Assembly: GCA_014218235.1 (NCBI GenBank)
Contig: CM024760.1
Location: 72,542,961-72,606,960, forward strand
Source: Colocasia esculenta
Taxonomy: Eukaryota > Streptophyta > Magnoliopsida > Alismatales > Araceae
Direction: 5' to 3'
DNA length: 64,000 nt
Position 1 is the first letter of the stretch. Each line of letters begins with the position of its first letter. Below, piece by piece: positions 42,262-53,338 of the stretch. The notes beneath the pieces were generated by a model. It was not told the DNA's origin and did no database searches. It saw only the letters and a list, made by a program, of their open reading frames with translations. The translations under genes and the position numbers were made by a program.

Positions 42262-45132
42262 ATGGAGGAAGAGGAAGTGTTGCCACCGGCGCCGGCGACG
42301 GAGGTGGAAGAGGCCATGGCGGAGACTCTGAACACCGTTGCTCGAGCCACGGTGGCCGAGCTCTTGGACGCCAGTGGGGACCTTGTGATGGTGGGAGCGG
42401 AAGGTGGAGGTACGCCAGCGACAGAAGGTGCAGCAACGGCAATGGAGGAAGAAGAGGATGAAGGGGAAGATGCGAGGAGGTGGCGACGAGGTCGCCTCAG
42501 ACGGGAACCCCCCCCCCCCCCCCCGGCTAGACTCGGTAAGTACTCTAAACTTGCCCCTTGGTTTGAGGTAGGAGGAGGAGGGGAGGTGCCATTGGCGCCG
42601 GAGAGGGTGAGGGAGTGAATCGCGTCGACTACAGTCGTTGCGGTTCACGAGTCTGAATCGCAACAGCATAAACCATCGTGTTTCAGAGTAAAAAAAAGCG
42701 ACCTATACAGCGGTCGCGATTCAAGTTGAAACGCAACCACAATGTCGGTCGCGATTCAAGAGACTGCCCGAGAAAGGGAGAATTGGGCTTGTTCTGCACA
42801 GTTTGAATTGTTTTAATTGCCATTTGATTTGTGCTGACTTGTGCATGCTTACTTTGATGTGCAGGGCGTGATGAGGCCAAGGTTGCAGTGGCCGCTAGTG
42901 TTGGCGGCGTACCAGGGGCTCCCGGATTTCTAGAGAGAGAGGATCTGGGAGATGGGATTCGGGCTGATCCTAGAGATCAAGCCCTTCTACGTGGACAGTC
43001 CCCTGGTACAGGCGATCAGGGAGAAGTGGGATAGGACTAGTAGGGCCTTTCTATTCCCGTGGGGGCACATGGTGCCGAGCCTAGAGGATGTAGCGAGGAT
43101 CACGGGGCTCAGAGTGGATGGGGAGGCGGTGACGGGAGTCACCTACACATATTATACCGAGCACACCTGGGACCTACTGGGCTTGGAGCCCATGAGGGAG
43201 GACGAGTTCGGCGACCGGAGAATGGTTGACCGGGTCGTATTGCTGGAGAGTTTGAGCCTACGAGGAGTTAGGCAGAGGGGCGAGGAGACGCTGCAGGAGT
43301 TCGTGCAGCGAGAAGCGTGGCTAGCCAGGGCGATGTACGGCCAGGACCCTGAGGATAGGGAGAGGGTGGACCGGGACCTTAGGAGGTTCCTGGTGTTCTT
43401 TTTGGGGAAGATGTTGCTGGGAACAAAGGGTGACGGCATCCACTGCCGATTTTTGGAGCTATGGAGGATCTGGAGAGGGTCGGCCAGTACACATGGGGTG
43501 CAGCCTTCTTAGCGCACACGTTTGCGGACCTCTCCAGTGGCACCGGACGAGAGACTACAGTGGGCGGATTTGCACCCTTTCTTCAGGTACTTGCTTTCGA
43601 ACTCCTTTCATTTCCTGCATTTAAATTGTTAATCATCTAATCAATATGTTCATGCATGTAGGTGTGGAGCTACTATCACATCCCTTTGGGGAGGACGACC
43701 GAGGTGCGCCCCGACGCACTGCCCCTCCCGAGGAGGTGTCTGCTAGTTGTGACGGCAGCATCTTTCTCACTCCAGCTTGACACCCTCTGTCAAGACATGC
43801 AGGACTTCCCGGCACTCCTGGTACGTGCTTACCTTAATTCTTTTCCATGCATTTAGTATGATTTGTGACTTGTGACTGACTTATGCGTGTGTGCAGGTTG
43901 TGTGGCAGCCCTACGCGGGCATGGGTGACAACGGCCAGTCGTGGGTTGAGAGTGGCCGTCCTCGGTTCGGGTGAGACCTTTGGGTCCATTGCCTGAACAA
44001 GATCGAGCCACTTCGCCTCTGGCTCGCTGCTCGCACTCTCGGGCTGCACCAGGTGTAGCATGATGAGGTGGAGCCAAAGAGAATTGGGAGGAGGACGCGT
44101 GGGAAGGTGAAGAGGGTGGACTGGCGTCTGCGCTTCCCCGACCAGTTCGCGGATTGGCAGCGCAGCGGATACCTGGTGGAATCCGATGCTGTGGACATCC
44201 TCGTGTACCTTTAGCGGTTCCAAGAGGCGTACGGCGACCGCGACTTCATGAGGCCAGTAAGGGTATGCACTTCTAACCTTTGACTTGTTCAATATAATTT
44301 GCATGATCTTCTAACAAATATGTGCATGTGCAGGATGCCCGAGATGGACTCATCGACACACTGCGGGCCCAGTTGGCGAGCACTGAGGCCCAGCTGGCAG
44401 AGGCACAGGATGCACTGGATGCACTGGTAAGTTTAACATGTCATACCTTTGCTTTATTTACCTTACCATAAGCTAACTTGATCTTCAATGTGTACAGCGT
44501 GCATCGCGGGAGACAGTGGAGCGCACCGATGTGGCGGGTGCCTCCACGAGTCGGAGTGTGCCTGACCCGGAGGTATCCTCACTCCGGGAGCAGCTGGAAG
44601 TAGCAGTGTCTAGGGAGGAGGTGGCAAAGCACGACCTCACTGCACGGGTAACCAAATTGATTAGATATACATAAGAAGTGAATGGATTTATACTTACTTG
44701 TGTCTCTTATGTGTGTAGTCGGCCAAGCTTCAGAGCACCATCACCTAGGCGACTCTAGTCAATGCTGAGGTGATCGAGCAGCTGTCTGAGCTACGCACTC
44801 AGGTCTCTCAGCACGATGCGGACTTGCCCCGTGAGGCCGCAGAGCTACGCATGACGCTATCTGTGGAGCGCAGGGAGCACGAGCGGGAGAGCAGCCGGCG
44901 GGAGCAGGAGCGCGGCCGGTGGGAGCAGGAGCGCAAGTGGCTGACCCAGCAGGCCATGGATGCACGCACCAGTCTGGGTATCTCCAAGCGCCTGTTGCGG
45001 GAGGCGGAGGACCGGTACCGGCGCGGACACGAGCGGGCCGTGAGGGAGGGGCGAGCCAGTGCCTACTCCGGGAGCTACTTGGTGACTTCCTCCCAGTATC
45101 AGAGGAATGTCCAGGAGGCACGTGCCGCCTAG
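42262..45132 (+). pseudogene. Seven-exon plant mobile domain (PMD) gene, antisense within element G
   Basis: Exons 42262-42535, 42865-43586, 43662-43820, 43897-44262, 44334-44426, 44498-44647 and 44719-45132, with GT-AG introns of 329, 75, 76, 71, 71 and 71 nt. Exon 1: acidic, then poly-Pro from a C17 tract. Exons 2-4: PMD, with FYVDSPLVQAIREKWDRTSR, FLFPWGHMVPSLEDVARITG and LRVDGEAVTG, then YTWGAAFLAHTFADL and VWSYYHIPLGRT. Exons 5-7: coiled coil. Exons 3-7 are multiples of three; exons 1 and 2 each miss phase by one base (C tract; a likely 1-nt loss near 43459). Stops at 42931, 43972, 44056, 44212 and 44746 are lesions. The fourth donor could be 44257. MAIN/MAIL-type PMD proteins act in silencing and genome stability in Arabidopsis; the role here is unknown. 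Confidence 0.8.
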
Positions 45133-46617
45133 GGATCTTCTGGTTCTCATGCCTACATGAGGCCTCCAGCTCCACGTTCAACTGCAGACCCGGGCAAGGC
45201 AGAGAGCAGCCGACACCCCCGGCCAGCAGAGAGTGATGGCGAGAGCTAGGCCACTTTTCATGACTTGTACTCTTTTTGTTTCCTTTGGATGACGTGTATC
45301 CAATGGGATACCCTCATGATGTACTTTTGGGGTTGGCCCCCCTTTTGGTCTTGTTATATATACATGTGTATGCTTTGCCTTTCTATCTTTATTGTGCCTA
45401 AAAAACACTTGAAAAAACAAGTTAACTGTCTGTTTCGGCTCAGCCCCCTGCACATTAGGCGAGTTAGGCTTCATGATCTTGTCAAGGGGCTGAGCCTTTA
45501 TTAAATAAGGTGAAAAATATAAAAGAATTTTATAATTAAAATGCAGCACGCAAGTAGGCATATGCTAACGAGAAATTAAAAATGAGTATGCATTTTATGT
45601 ATTCAAGCAAATGGAGTATGACGATTTTTTTGGATTTTGAAGTATTTGATTTTTTTTATTTTGAAAATATGTATTTTTTATTTTTCAATATTAAAAAAAT
45701 TGGTGTTTTGAAATATGTAATTTTTGGATTTTGAAATATTCAATTTCTTTGGTTTTGAAATATGTTTTTTTTTATTTTGCAATATTCAATTTTTTTGTTT
45801 TGGAAATGTTCTATTTTTTTTATTTTTTTTGAAATAAGAGTAGCAACCCGGCATAGTCCCTTCTTGAAAAAGACGTGCGGAACAAAGGGAATCTGCTCTA
45901 ATTGGAAAACTTGGTACTTGGACCCTTCAATTACTCAGCCATCATTAAGAATTCATTAATAATTCTTGGGTGTGCCAGACAGAGGTTAGACGTGCTTAAG
46001 GGATGCCTTCACCCAAGGTGGCTTTCAGCAACGTCCTCCTTAGTTGATCGTTGTCTTGCCTTGACCCTAAGACTTTCCCATGGGAGAGAAGGGAAGAAGG
46101 GGTTTAGGAGGTCTGCCAACAGTTCGGGCGACTGAGGGGACACTTATTCCTCTACCTTACACTCAATGGGATTCGGTCGTTTTTGGCTCATGGGGTTTTG
46201 GCACGCTTACGACGAGGTCCATTTGGATCTCTGCAGGGACTTTTCCGCTCTTGACGTGCTTTTACATTTGATTTGCCTAGTTTTGGCTCTTTTACTTTGG
46301 ATTTGGCATTGATTTCTCTTCTTTTCCCCTTATTGGGCCCTGACCTACACCCATTTTGAGCTTCGGACAGACTCAAAGGTCGATCCCTCAGGTTTTCCCT
46401 GTCTATTGGCGGACCGAGTAGGAAAGAAACGGATAGTGTCCTAGACTCTTGGTTAGGCATTGACTTCCCTTAGATTTCGTGCCTCTAGCTTCCAAAGGTG
46501 GGCGTGTAAGTGTGTGGATGTCGACACCTCAGGCTAACTCACCAAGAATAGAAAATGAATTAAAAATGATAGCTTTTCACTTTAGGGTCCATGTACCATG
46601 TGATTCCAAACACCTAA
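45133..46617. other. Region between the PMD gene and the end of pol in G
   Basis: 45133-45560 would be the 3' UTR side of the PMD gene. 45600-45830 is a T-rich low-complexity block built of repeats of the type TTTTTGGATTTTGAAATAT. 45840-46617 has no recognisable gene; short frames there have no domain. Confidence 0.6.
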
Positions 46618-47606
46618 CTAGGGGTAGTACTTTTTAAGATATAGCCCATTCCAAGGATGAGAAAGTTCCTCACCCTCCGTGTTCACTAGCCTGTACACGT
46701 GCCTGGATACACTTCTTTGACTACGTACGGCCCTTCCCAGTTTGGTTGGAGTTTAGATCGGGGACCACCAGGTTTCACAAAAATTCTTTTGACCATCATT
46801 TCACCGACTTTGAATTTCCTCTCAATTACCTTCTTTTGATGAAAACAAGTGAGTCTATTTTGATACGATCTTGTGTCTTCTGTGGCGACCAGAAGCTTCT
46901 CATCTAAGAGTTCCAGTTGTGCTAGGAGCGATTCGCGCCGCATATCGATTGGCAAGTCCTTGTCAAGCTAGACTCTTAGTGAGGGAATGAGAATCTCGTA
47001 TGGTACTACAGCCTTCATTCCATAAGTTAGGGTGAACGGTGTCTGCCCCGTAGAAGTACGGATTGAAGTGCGGTAGGCCCATAGAGCTTCTACAAGCTTT
47101 TCTAGCCAATCCAAGAACTTGTTAGCCTCACATGTTTTCTTGATGATTTTGATTAAGGTTTTATTTGTGGCTTCTGCTTGGCCATTGCCTTGCGGATAGT
47201 ATGGAGATGAATGATGTAATGTAATTTTATACCTGTTGCAGAGGTCACACGGTTCCTAAGAGATAAACTGTGGTCCATTATCGGTGATGATGGTACTTGG
47301 GATGCCGAACCTAGTGATGATATTCTTCATGATGAATTTGTAGACAATTGTTGCCTTGACCTCCGTGTATGCTTCGGCTTCCGCCCACTTGGTGAAGTAC
47401 TCCGTTGCAGTGAGGATGTATGACTTGGTTTTGTTTTGGGAGTTGGGATCACTAAGGGGACCAATGATGTCGAAAGCCCACATAGTGAAAGGCCACGGGG
47501 AGGATATTGGGTGGAGTGTAGAGGATGGAGAATGGATCTTGTAGGCGTGCAATTGGCACTTGACACACCGACGGACAAAAATGGAACAGTCCTCCTCTAG
47601 AGTGGG
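46618..47606 (-). pseudogene. pol: Integrase of element G
   Basis: Core at 47552-47256: FTMWAFDIIGPLSDP (Asp), YFTKWAEAEAYTEVKA and FGIPSTIITDNGPQF (Asp). The Glu region follows near 47100-47250 in a broken frame. The C-terminal block 46955-46686 reads RRESLLAQLELLDEKL, FKVGEMMVKRIF, SKLQPNWEGPYVV, and after a frameshift near 46690 ends HPWNGLYLKKYYP with TAG at 46618-46620. It would insert element cDNA. Confidence 0.85.
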
Positions 47607-47960
47607 CTAGTAAAAGCCTTGCCTAAGGATCTTTTTGGCAAGCATTTGGCTGTTCACATGGCCACCACACACACCTGAATGAGCCTCCTCAACAACCTTT
47701 AATACTTCATCATCATCTAGGCATCTGAGCAAAACTCCGGTAAGCCCTCTTCTATAGAGGGTGTTTCCAACCAGGGTGTGCTTCTGGGATAGTCTCCTTA
47801 TTGCCTTCTTTTCATCAGTTGTGGCTTCCTCAGGGTACGTTTGATTCTTACAATACCTTACTATCTCATAGTACCATGGCTTCTCCTCATCCTCCAACTC
47901 CTCTTCTAGCTCTAATAACATAACTTCAGTTTTGCCTTTCCTCTCTAACTTCTTCAACAT
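47607..47960 (-). CDS. pol: Integrase zinc-finger region of element G
   Basis: 117 residues: an acidic linker, then LSQKHTLVGNTLYRRGLTGV, LLRCLDDDEVLKVVEEAHSG and CGGHVNSQMLAKKILRQGFY. This is the Tat-type H2C2 finger preceding the integrase core; the two Cys residues lie in the next frame near 47560. Confidence 0.85.
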   Translation of the reverse strand: MLKKLERKGKTEVMLLELEEELEDEEKPWYYEIVRYCKNQTYPEEATTDEKKAIRRLSQKHTLVGNTLYRRGLTGVLLRCLDDDEVLKVVEEAHSGVCGGHVNSQMLAKKILRQGFY

Positions 47961-47972
47961 CTCTTCCTTGAT

Positions 47973-48535
47973 TCAAAGAAAGACGGGGTCCTGAACAGCA
48001 AGGGTATTGCGACGTGCAATTTGAATGCTGTCAAAATCCCCAGGATAGCACATGTTGAGAGTTGGAGCGATGGTAGCAAGAGCGTCTGCTAGAAGGTTCT
48101 GATGACGAGGGACATGGACAAAGATCAGCTTGGAGAATAGCTTGGCATAGGCTGAGGCAAGTTCTTGATAAGGCTTGAGCTTTGGATCCCGAGTATGGTA
48201 CTTGGTGAGCACTTGGCGCAAAACCAGCTGACTATCATCTACAATTCGCAGATGGGTGACACCATAGAAATGGGCGAGCTCTAGACCAGCCAACAAAGCT
48301 TCATATTCGGAATGTTGTTGGTAGCCGAGAACTCTAATTTATAGGCTTGCGAAATGGTGACACCCTCAAGTGATAGTAGAGCAATCCTGATACCCTTTCC
48401 ATGAGAATTCAAAGCTCCATCGAAATATAACGTCCACATAGGATCAGATTGGCTAAGGGACATTAATTCTTCATCTGGAAACTCCGAACGAACAGGATCA
48501 AATTGTGGAATAGGGTGATGAGCGAGATGTTCCAC
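47973..48535 (-). pseudogene. Second (archaeal-type) RNase H of element G
   Basis: 48535-48281: SDPMWTLYFDGALNSHGKGI (first Asp) and SQAYKLEFSATNNIPN (Glu). After a frameshift, 48296-47973: LAGLELAHFYGVTHLRIVDD (Asp) and FVHVPRHQNLLADALAT (final Asp). It lies between RNase H and integrase, the diagnostic Tat position of this acquired domain. The frameshift at about 48290 inactivates it. Confidence 0.88.
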
Positions 48536-48559
48536 TATGGCATAGCCTTTGATGGATTT

Positions 48560-49245
48560 CTACTGAATGTAGATGATATCAAACTGAGAGAGGAAACTTT
48601 GCCAACGTGCTAGCCTATCAGTTAGAACAGATTTTTCGAGGAGGAATTTGATAGGATTCATGCGGGCGATTAAATGGACCTCGTGAGCAAGAAAGTAGTG
48701 CTTCAATTTCTGCACTACCCATACGAGCGCGGAACATGTCTTCTCCATTGTTGTGTACCTTTGCTCGCAGGGGTTGAGAAGCTTCGACAAATAGTATGCT
48801 TCTTTCTCCTTGCCTTCTTCATCCACTTGTGCAAGGATAGCTCCTACCGAGTCCTCCGGGACAGAGACATAAAGAATGAGTGGTTTGCCTGGAGTTGGCG
48901 GCCTCAGGACTGGGGGGTTAGCCAAATATTTTTGAGTCCGTCAAAGGCTGCCTGACACTTCTCGTCCCAATGGAATTCGACTCCTGGCTTGGTGAGGTCG
49001 TAGAAGGGTCTACACCTCTGCGAATGTTGGGAGACGAACTGGCGAATAAATTGCAGCCTCCTGATGTGTCCTCGAACTTTCTTCAAATTCTTGGGAGGGA
49101 GCATCTCTCTTATCGCCTTCGCCTTATTGGGATCAATCTCAATACCCCTCTTGCTCATAATAAAACCTAAAATCTTGCCCGATGATACACCAAATACACA
49201 CTTCTTGGGGTTCATCTTCAATTGATACTCTCTTGACCTCTGCAA
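48560..49245 (-). pseudogene. pol: RT C-terminal part and RNase H of element G
   Basis: 49245-48904: LKMNPKKCVFGVSSGKILGF, IMSKRGIEIDPNKAKAI and FHWDEKCQAAFDGLKN. 48925-48560: PLILYVSVPEDSVGAILAQV, EKEAYYLSKLL, YTTMEKTCSALVWVVQKLKH and TDRLARWQSFLSQFDI. These form the standard connection and RNase H domain, with a frame change near 48910. Confidence 0.9.
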
Positions 49246-50531
49246 GACTTTTGTTAGACCCCAGGATGCTTAGCCATTGTCCTCGATTTCACCACCAGAT
49301 CATCCACATACACCTCAATAAAAATATGGATCATATCATGAAAAATAGCCATCATAGCTCTTTGGTAAGTAGCTCCGGCGTTCTTAAGTCCAAATGGCAT
49401 GACCACATAGCAATAAGTGCCCCAAGGTGTGGTGAACGAGGTCTTCTCCTAGTCTTCCTCAGCCAGCTTAATTTGATTGCACCCTGAGAAGTCATCCATA
49501 AAGGAGAGGGTTTCATACCCAGCTGTGTTATCTATGAGCACATCGAGATGAGGCAATGGGAAATCATCTTTAGGACACGCGCGATTGAGGTCCCGAAAAT
49601 CAATACAGATTTTGACTCTTCCATCTTTCTTCATGACCGGGACAATGTTCGCCACCCAATTCAGATATAGTACGACTCTAATAAATTTGGCTTTGTGGAG
49701 TTTTTCGACCTCATCCTTTATTTTCAAAGCCATCTGTGGGTGGAAATGCCTCAACCGCTGCTTAATGGCAATGGACCCCAGCTTAAGGGTAAGACAATGT
49801 TCAACAAGCGCGGTGTCCAAGCCTGACATATCCTCATAGCTCCATGCAAACGTATCCTTGTACTCCCTAAGAACCTCGATAATTGCCTCCTCTTCAGCTG
49901 GTGACAAGTTACTGCTTATGAGGACGGTCCTAGGGTTTTCCTCAGTTCCCAGATTGATTTCCTTGGTGATTTCTTCCACGACAGCTGACGGTTCATCAAA
50001 TCTCCTGAGTTCACTTCCAAACGCGTCAGCCTCGTCCTCGAATTCTTCATCACCTTCCTCAATCGAGTCGTCTTCGTCCATGATCTCATAAACTCCGAAC
50101 CCATCATTAATTAAGCGCAGCGCCTGCTCATATTCTATATCCGGCAACTGTAGAGGCTCCTCTGTAAATTCTGGAATTGCTAGACATGTCTTGCACCTAC
50201 GATCTAGATTAGTGAGGAAACGGTGTAGAACCCTCCTATCCTTGGACTTCTTCTGGGAGACTACCCCTAGTTTGTCGCTACCCTGACCTAGACTCTTGCT
50301 ACAACTACTAGAATCTATAGCAGGGGGTGGAGGAGAAGGAAAAGTAGTAAAAGCCCCTTGCGTGGAGGGGGAAGAAGGTCCCTGTGTGGAGGGAAACAGG
50401 AGATCGGTCAGGGGACCGGAGAGGAGTGGCCCGTAGGCTGGGGCGCACTCGGAGGCAATGAAGGAGGTCTCCTCAATAGAGACGATGGACTCGGCCATTG
50501 GAGAATTGGCATTTTTTTTTTGGCCTCTCAA
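49246..50531 (-). pseudogene. pol: Reverse transcriptase of element G
   Basis: N-terminal acidic linker, then YKDTFAWSYEDMSGLDTALV, EVEKLHKAKFIRVVLYLNWV, ANIVPVMKKDGRVKICIDFR, DLNRACPKDDFPLPHLDVLI and LSFMDDFSGCNQIKLAEED, followed by a stop near 49449. Downstream, in the region with stops, are TPWGTYCYVVMPFGLKNAGA, the catalytic YVDDLVVKS near 49300 and a further stop. Two nonsense lesions disrupt an otherwise complete Tat RT. Confidence 0.9.
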
Positions 50532-50689
50532 TGTTCAGCATGCACAGAGAAAGAGGGCGAGGTGAGATCTCCAATCTAGCCAAGTGAGAAATGAGTGTGC
50601 GCTCAAGAGGGGGAAGAAGAGGGAGTTGGAGGGTGAGTGTCTGCTCGGAAGAGTAGAGGGAAATTGCAAAGTGGGGCGTCGGTGCCCGC

Positions 50690-51030
50690 GGGATGCTGAG
50701 TGGAATTAACGAGGACCAGGTGGTGGCCCGGAGGAGAGAAGGCGCGATGCCTGGAGAGAAAAGAAGAGTGGGCACGGTGCCCAAGGAGGAGAGGAGAGAG
50801 GGCGCGATGCCTGGAGAGAGAAGAGGGGACGCGATGCCCGGAGAGGAAAAGAGAGTGGGTGCGTTGCCCGAGGGGAAAGGAGAGTGAGCTCGTTGCCCAG
50901 AGAGAAAAGGAGAGATGGCACGTTGCCCGGAGAAGAGAGTGACGTGGGCGCGACACCTAAAAAAGAGAGGGACGTGGGTGCGTTGCCCGGCAAGGAGGGG
51001 AGAATTAGCGCGATGCCCGGAAAGGATAGG
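50690..51030 (-). repeat. ~33-bp minisatellite in the protease-RT linker of G
   Basis: About ten degenerate units, each with a short GGC..GCC inverted repeat (such as GGCGCGATGCC or GGGCACGGTGCCC) and a purine spacer (GGAGAGAAAAGAGAG). The minus-strand frames stay open and encode Ser/Pro/Leu repeats (SLQASRPLSS type), so it may have been translated as a low-complexity linker. Confidence 0.8.
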
Positions 51031-51464
51031 CCCTCTCTGAGCCTGGTTGTTGTGGGAGCTTCTTCGGCTTGGGTACTCTACTCAGCTTGGTCTGCCTGAT
51101 GACTCTTGCTTGTAGCCACTGCTAGCTGCTCAGTTTCAACTGGTGCGAAGAGTTGATTCAAGGATGTAGCGACGTCACTCATATCAAACCACTGGCTCCA
51201 TTCTGGCTTGGACTCGCCCCTCTTTACTTGTTTGGGGGACCTGTGATTGTCTACAGCTCGATATGCGCCCAGGGGTGGACAGTGGACATGTTTAGTAGTG
51301 ATGGTGGATGTCTGTTCATTCCCTAGCTATAGCGGTCCTCTCTTGAAATGCTCATACAGGGTCCATGTGAGTGGCTATCCCTATTGGTGATTTGCCCTAC
51401 CTGGCTTGTACCCTAAACCTGCCTTGGGTCTCATCTTGTTGTCCCTTATAGCTTCGATCCTCCC

Positions 51465-51758
51465 CTATAAATGGGCCCCCAGCCCTTTGCCCAGCTGATA
51501 CCCCATGCGCATCATGATATGCCAGCCCTTCTCGGTGATGATCTTGCTCCTCTTTGTAGAACTAACGGATGGACTAACTGGGCCTAGATGCATGCTGAAT
51601 GTGTCTAATATGGACATCAACGGCTGGTTGCTCGGCCAGATGGAAGGGACTGAATTGTCAGTCATGGCGTCCACTTCCAGAATCGTTGGTCTGCTGACAA
51701 CTTTGACGACCCGCCCCTTGTAAGGAAACTTGAGGCATTGATGTACAGTTGATATAAC
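51465..51758 (-). pseudogene. pol: Protease C-terminal part and G-patch of element G
   Basis: After solo LTR S2, the frame resumes ISTVHQCLKFPYKGRVVKV and ends in MGYQLGKGLGAHL, a G-patch-like motif. Tat elements commonly have a G-patch after the protease. 51031-51464 up to the linker contains no clear domain. Confidence 0.75.
51754..51758 (+). repeat. Target-site duplication of solo LTR S2, left copy
   Basis: ATAAC, repeated at 53334-53338; removing one copy and S2 rejoins the element G frame (ALGAV to STVHQC). Confidence 0.93.
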
Positions 51759-53333
51759 TGAAGGATCGAGAAATGATGTGGACAAGATCTAGAAGGGAGG
51801 GTTGAATAGATCTATGCCAACTATTGCGGAAGCTTAATAGATTTAGAAAAACTCTTGAATCAGAGACAAATTGAAAACAGATTTCACAGATCTGAAGAGT
51901 AATTAAGTGAGTTGTGCAATCAGAGTGTGTGAACAAGTTGATTATTTGAATTAGAACGATCCTATGCATGCATCTAACGAAAGGTAAATTTAAACCACAA
52001 TCAGACCAATGCACAGAGATTTTTAGGTGGTTCGGAAATCACACCATGTGATTCCTACATCCACCCCTCACACAGTGAGGATCCACTAAACAACTTGGGT
52101 ACACCACACCCACTGGAGTCTGACAACTCCAACAACCTGAGATTACAACTCACACAACCTCTAGAGTAAGACTACTCTAGAACCCTGAGCAAGACTGCTC
52201 AACAACACCTTGAGTACAAGACTCAAAACCACTGAGCGCAAAGGCTCACAAACAACTTGCTAGAAAAACACACAAGACTCAGATCCTCTAGCAATAGATC
52301 TAGTCTAACAAGAGTTCATTCATGAGACTTATGCAGCAACTCTTGCACAATCTCACAATGACTCAGAAGAGACAAAGAGAAATGACAAATTGTATTGAAA
52401 GTCCTTGCTCTTCAACTATACTCCCTTGTAGAAGATCGAATTGGGAAGAAGCTTGAGTTCTTGAAGTCCCTGGCCGATGCTCTACACTCTGAACTTTGGG
52501 ATCTTCCTTGAAGTCTTCTCAAACGATTGCTTCCACTTGATATGCTTCCTTGAAGTGATCCAATTGCATCTTCAATGATCAAACTCCACTTCTCATGCTT
52601 GGACAGATGAGAATTGGCTTGAGGAATCACCAGGAGAGCAGGAGCAGGGAGATGAACTCTTCTTGCCGCCAAAACAGGTTTTTGGGAGGCTCTGAAAGGG
52701 TTCTGATCTGATGGATGGCCAATAGGAGGGTATTTATACCCTAAATAGTCCAAAGGTACCCTTGGGGTACGTGGGCACACGATCCAAGGCCGATCCATCA
52801 ATTCCCTAGGGTGCCACGTGTCCAGGACAAACTTTAAGTCACAAAGTTTCCGGAGTGTGTCGACCTGCCCATAGGGTGTGTCGACACACTGTCCCAGACT
52901 GGGCAAAATAGTTCCCTGGGATAGGCAACTAGTGTCGACCTGAGATTGAGTAGTGTTGACCTGATGTAGAAGCCTGTTGATATGTTTCTCTAATCTGTCT
53001 CTAGTGTCGACCTGCCCTGGTCTAGTGTCGACACTAGATGACCAATTCTTCATCTTTTGGCTTAGGGCTTGGAGCATTGTGTCGACACCAGTGTGGGGTG
53101 TGTCGACACTACCCTTGCAATAAATGTTTGTCCCTGAGAAATAAACACATAAATCATTAGTCAAATGTATTATCATGAATATAAATGATAAATGTGTTTG
53201 GAAACATGCTTTTTGAATATAGTTATTTCATGTGTGATGTATCTAACATGTTTCAATTATTTTGCATTAAAATCACACCTTGTCATCATCAAAATATGAG
53301 GAGAAATGAATTGTATTCACACTCAACCCAACA
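51759..53333 (-). mobile_element. S2: solo LTR of a Sirevirus-like Copia related to element H
   Basis: Minus strand starts TGTTGGGTTGAGTG, like the LTR of H, and ends GGATCCTTCA. It is flanked by a perfect 5-bp TSD. It contains four pairs of TGTCGACA-type motifs (52858-53108), a TATA box (52731-52739) and a hairpin array (52115-52249), in the same order as in H. The 254-codon frame at 52412-53176 is not a gene. Confidence 0.93.
52731..52739 (-). promoter_or_regulatory. TATA box of S2
   Basis: GTATAAATA on the minus strand, in GGGTATAAATACCC; about 120 bp downstream of the paired motifs. Confidence 0.75.
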
Positions 53334-53338
53334 ATAAC
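53334..53338 (+). repeat. Target-site duplication of solo LTR S2, right copy
   Basis: ATAAC, matching 51754-51758. Confidence 0.93.

Noticed and set aside
44759..45181. Minus-strand 140-codon frame over the last PMD exon
   Set aside because: Complement of the Glu/Arg-rich coiled-coil exon, which has a phase-consistent exon model.
52412..53176. 254-codon minus-strand frame
   Set aside because: It lies wholly inside solo LTR S2 and spans its promoter and TGTCGACA array.
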